The position numbers and the translations under genes are program-made. This document shows positions 24,316-25,320 of a DNA stretch of 25,320 bases, in pieces. The stretch spans positions 1 to 25,320 of the forward strand of contig JBOFFC010000175.1 of the NCBI GenBank assembly GCA_051648405.1. Direction: 5' to 3'. The DNA is from JBOFFC01 sp051648405 (lineage in GTDB: Bacteria; Planctomycetota; Planctomycetia; Pirellulales; Lacipirellulaceae). The first letter of the stretch is position 1. Every line of letters begins with the position of its first letter. Below the pieces are notes generated by a model that made no database searches, was not told the DNA's origin, and saw nothing but the letters and a program-made list of their open reading frames with translations.

Positions 24316-25320
24316 TCACGGCCTCGTGAGGAACTCGTCGAGGTTCAGCACACCGCTCGCGATTACGGTCCACGCGGCGAGAGCCGCCGGGTCGTCGCCC
24401 CCCGGCGTGCTGGCGAAATCGAGCAAGCTCGTCGCGTCGGCCGGCGCGTCGATGAACTCGCGTAGCGCTTCGGTGTAGAGGCCCTCGAGCCGCGTCACTT
24501 CTGCGGGTTCCGCCGGCCGCGCGATCGCCCCCCGGACCATCGCGGCGATACGCTCGGCGATCGGCAGGTCGGGTTGATCCACGAGCGATCGTTGGGCCCA
24601 CCGCGCGGCGGACTCGACGTACACGGGGTCGTTGAGCGTCACCAGCGATTGGAGCGGTGTGTTGGTCGGGATCCGCCGGACCTGGCAGACCTCGCGCGTC
24701 GTCGCGTCGAAGGCCTCCATCGACGGGTAGGGGCTCGTCCGCTTCCAGAAGACGTAGATCGCCCGGCGGTAGCGACGCTCGTCGTCCGACGTTACCCAGC
24801 GATCGCCGCTGTAGGCGGATCGCCACAGGCCATCGGGCTGCGGAGGCATCACGGGAGGACCTCCCCCTTGGGGCGAGAGCAGCCCGGCCACCGCCAAGGC
24901 GCCGTCGCGGATCGCCTCGGCGCCCAAGCGAAAGCGCGGGCCGCTCGACAGCCACGTGTTGCGGGGGTCGTGCCCGTCGCGCGCCGCTGGCGGGACGTAC
25001 GCCTGCTGGTAAACGCGAGTAGTTACGATCGAGCGGATCAGCCCCTTGAGCGAGCCGCCGTGCGTGTCGCGGTACTCGATCGCCAAGTGGTCGAGCAGTT
25101 CGGGGTGCGTGGGGGGGGTCCCTTGCGAGCCGAAGTCCTCTTCTGTCTCGACGAGCCCGCGGCCGAAGAGCTGCGCCCACACACGATTCGCGAACACTCG
25201 GTGCGTGAGCGGGTTTACGTCGCTGACCAGCCACTCGGCGAGCCCCAATCGCGTCCGCGGCAGTTCCTCGCCGGCGCGAGCGATGCCGGTGAGGAACTGC
25301 CCCTCGACCGTCTCTCCCTT
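24316..25320 (-). CDS. PSD1 (DUF1553) protein, C-terminal part, cut by window end
   Basis: C-terminal 334 residues of a second planctomycete PSD1 protein; the N-terminal cytochrome and DUF1549 parts lie beyond base 25320 on the minus strand. The visible part is DUF1553: VNPLTHRVFANRVWAQLFGRGLVETEEDFG, PTHPELLDHLA, and PTNTPLQSLVTLNDPVYVESA. The frame is open to the window edge, so an internal start at 25248 is not real. It ends 2 bp before the DUF1501 ATG, so they are one operon, in the opposite orientation to the first PSD1/DUF1501 pair. Confidence 0.9.
   Translation of the reverse strand, partial: KGETVEGQFLTGIARAGEELPRTRLGLAEWLVSDVNPLTHRVFANRVWAQLFGRGLVETEEDFGSQGTPPTHPELLDHLAIEYRDTHGGSLKGLIRSIVTTRVYQQAYVPPAARDGHDPRNTWLSSGPRFRLGAEAIRDGALAVAGLLSPQGGGPPVMPPQPDGLWRSAYSGDRWVTSDDERRYRRAIYVFWKRTSPYPSMEAFDATTREVCQVRRIPTNTPLQSLVTLNDPVYVESAARWAQRSLVDQPDLPIAERIAAMVRGAIARPAEPAEVTRLEGLYTEALREFIDAPADATSLLDFASTPGGDDPAALAAWTVIASGVLNLDEFLTRP

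Noticed and set aside
24314..25234. Upstream extension of the second DUF1501 frame
   Set aside because: It is a shadow of the PSD1 gene in another frame; the Tat signal after ATG 24313 with a ribosome site fixes the real start.
1..25320. CRISPR arrays, tRNA or rRNA genes, riboswitches
   Set aside because: No regularly spaced repeats, no cloverleaf or rRNA-like sequence, and no recognisable riboswitch leader were found on reading; the intergenic spaces are too few and short to hide large RNA genes.

Overview
This is GC-rich, gene-dense bacterial DNA, most likely from a planctomycete (Pirellulales-like). The strongest taxonomic signal is two gene pairs that each couple a DUF1549/DUF1553 (PSCyt/PSD1) protein with a Tat-signal DUF1501 protein, a combination greatly expanded in Planctomycetes. 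The Cys-rich N-terminus of the outer-membrane barrel protein and the 'alginate export' barrel family fit the same group.

Layout. (a) 1-6369, plus strand: a nitrate-to-ammonium operon. It holds the 3' part of a DmsC-like membrane anchor, a NarB/NasA-type molybdopterin nitrate reductase (4-bp overlap), a NirA-type siroheme nitrite reductase (4-bp overlap) and a diflavin-reductase-like flavoprotein in which an RnfB-type [4Fe-4S] domain sits where a flavodoxin domain would be expected. (b) 6379-8589, minus strand, convergent with (a): nrfA and nrfH, the membrane-linked pentaheme/tetraheme system for respiratory nitrite reduction to ammonium. (c) 8590-8844: a non-coding stretch with candidate sigma-54 and sigma-70 promoters for nrfHA, an inverted repeat and a strong palindrome. 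(d) 8845-10452, minus strand: an outer-membrane beta-barrel protein. (e) 10864-14666, plus strand, divergent from the barrel gene: a translationally coupled two-component pair. The regulator is NtrC-like with a degenerate AAA+ domain; the hybrid histidine kinase has a PilJ/NarX-like sensor. (f) 14864-15495: a decayed IS630-family transposase. (g) 15666-20431, plus strand: the first PSD1 + DUF1501 pair. (h) 20604-25320, minus strand: a PSD1 fragment cut by the window end, a DUF1501 protein, an EF-hand lipoprotein and a GH30 glycoside hydrolase.

How the genes may work together. Regions (a)-(e) look like one nitrogen-oxyanion locus: nitrate is reduced in the cytoplasm to nitrite and then to ammonium for assimilation, NrfHA reduces nitrite in the periplasm for respiration, the barrel protein may serve as a porin, and the two-component pair may sense nitrate or nitrite, because its sensor carries a P-box-like motif directly after the first membrane helix. 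The functional link between the kinase and the reductases is inference from proximity and motif. Regions (g)-(h) are secreted, probably polysaccharide- or ester-related planctomycete functions with no visible link to nitrogen.

The most unusual items are the Fe-S/FAD reductase architecture, the pairing of a DmsC-like anchor with a cytoplasmic nitrate reductase, the loss of several catalytic and sigma-54-contact residues in the NtrC-like regulator, and the candidate nitrate-sensing kinase beside it.
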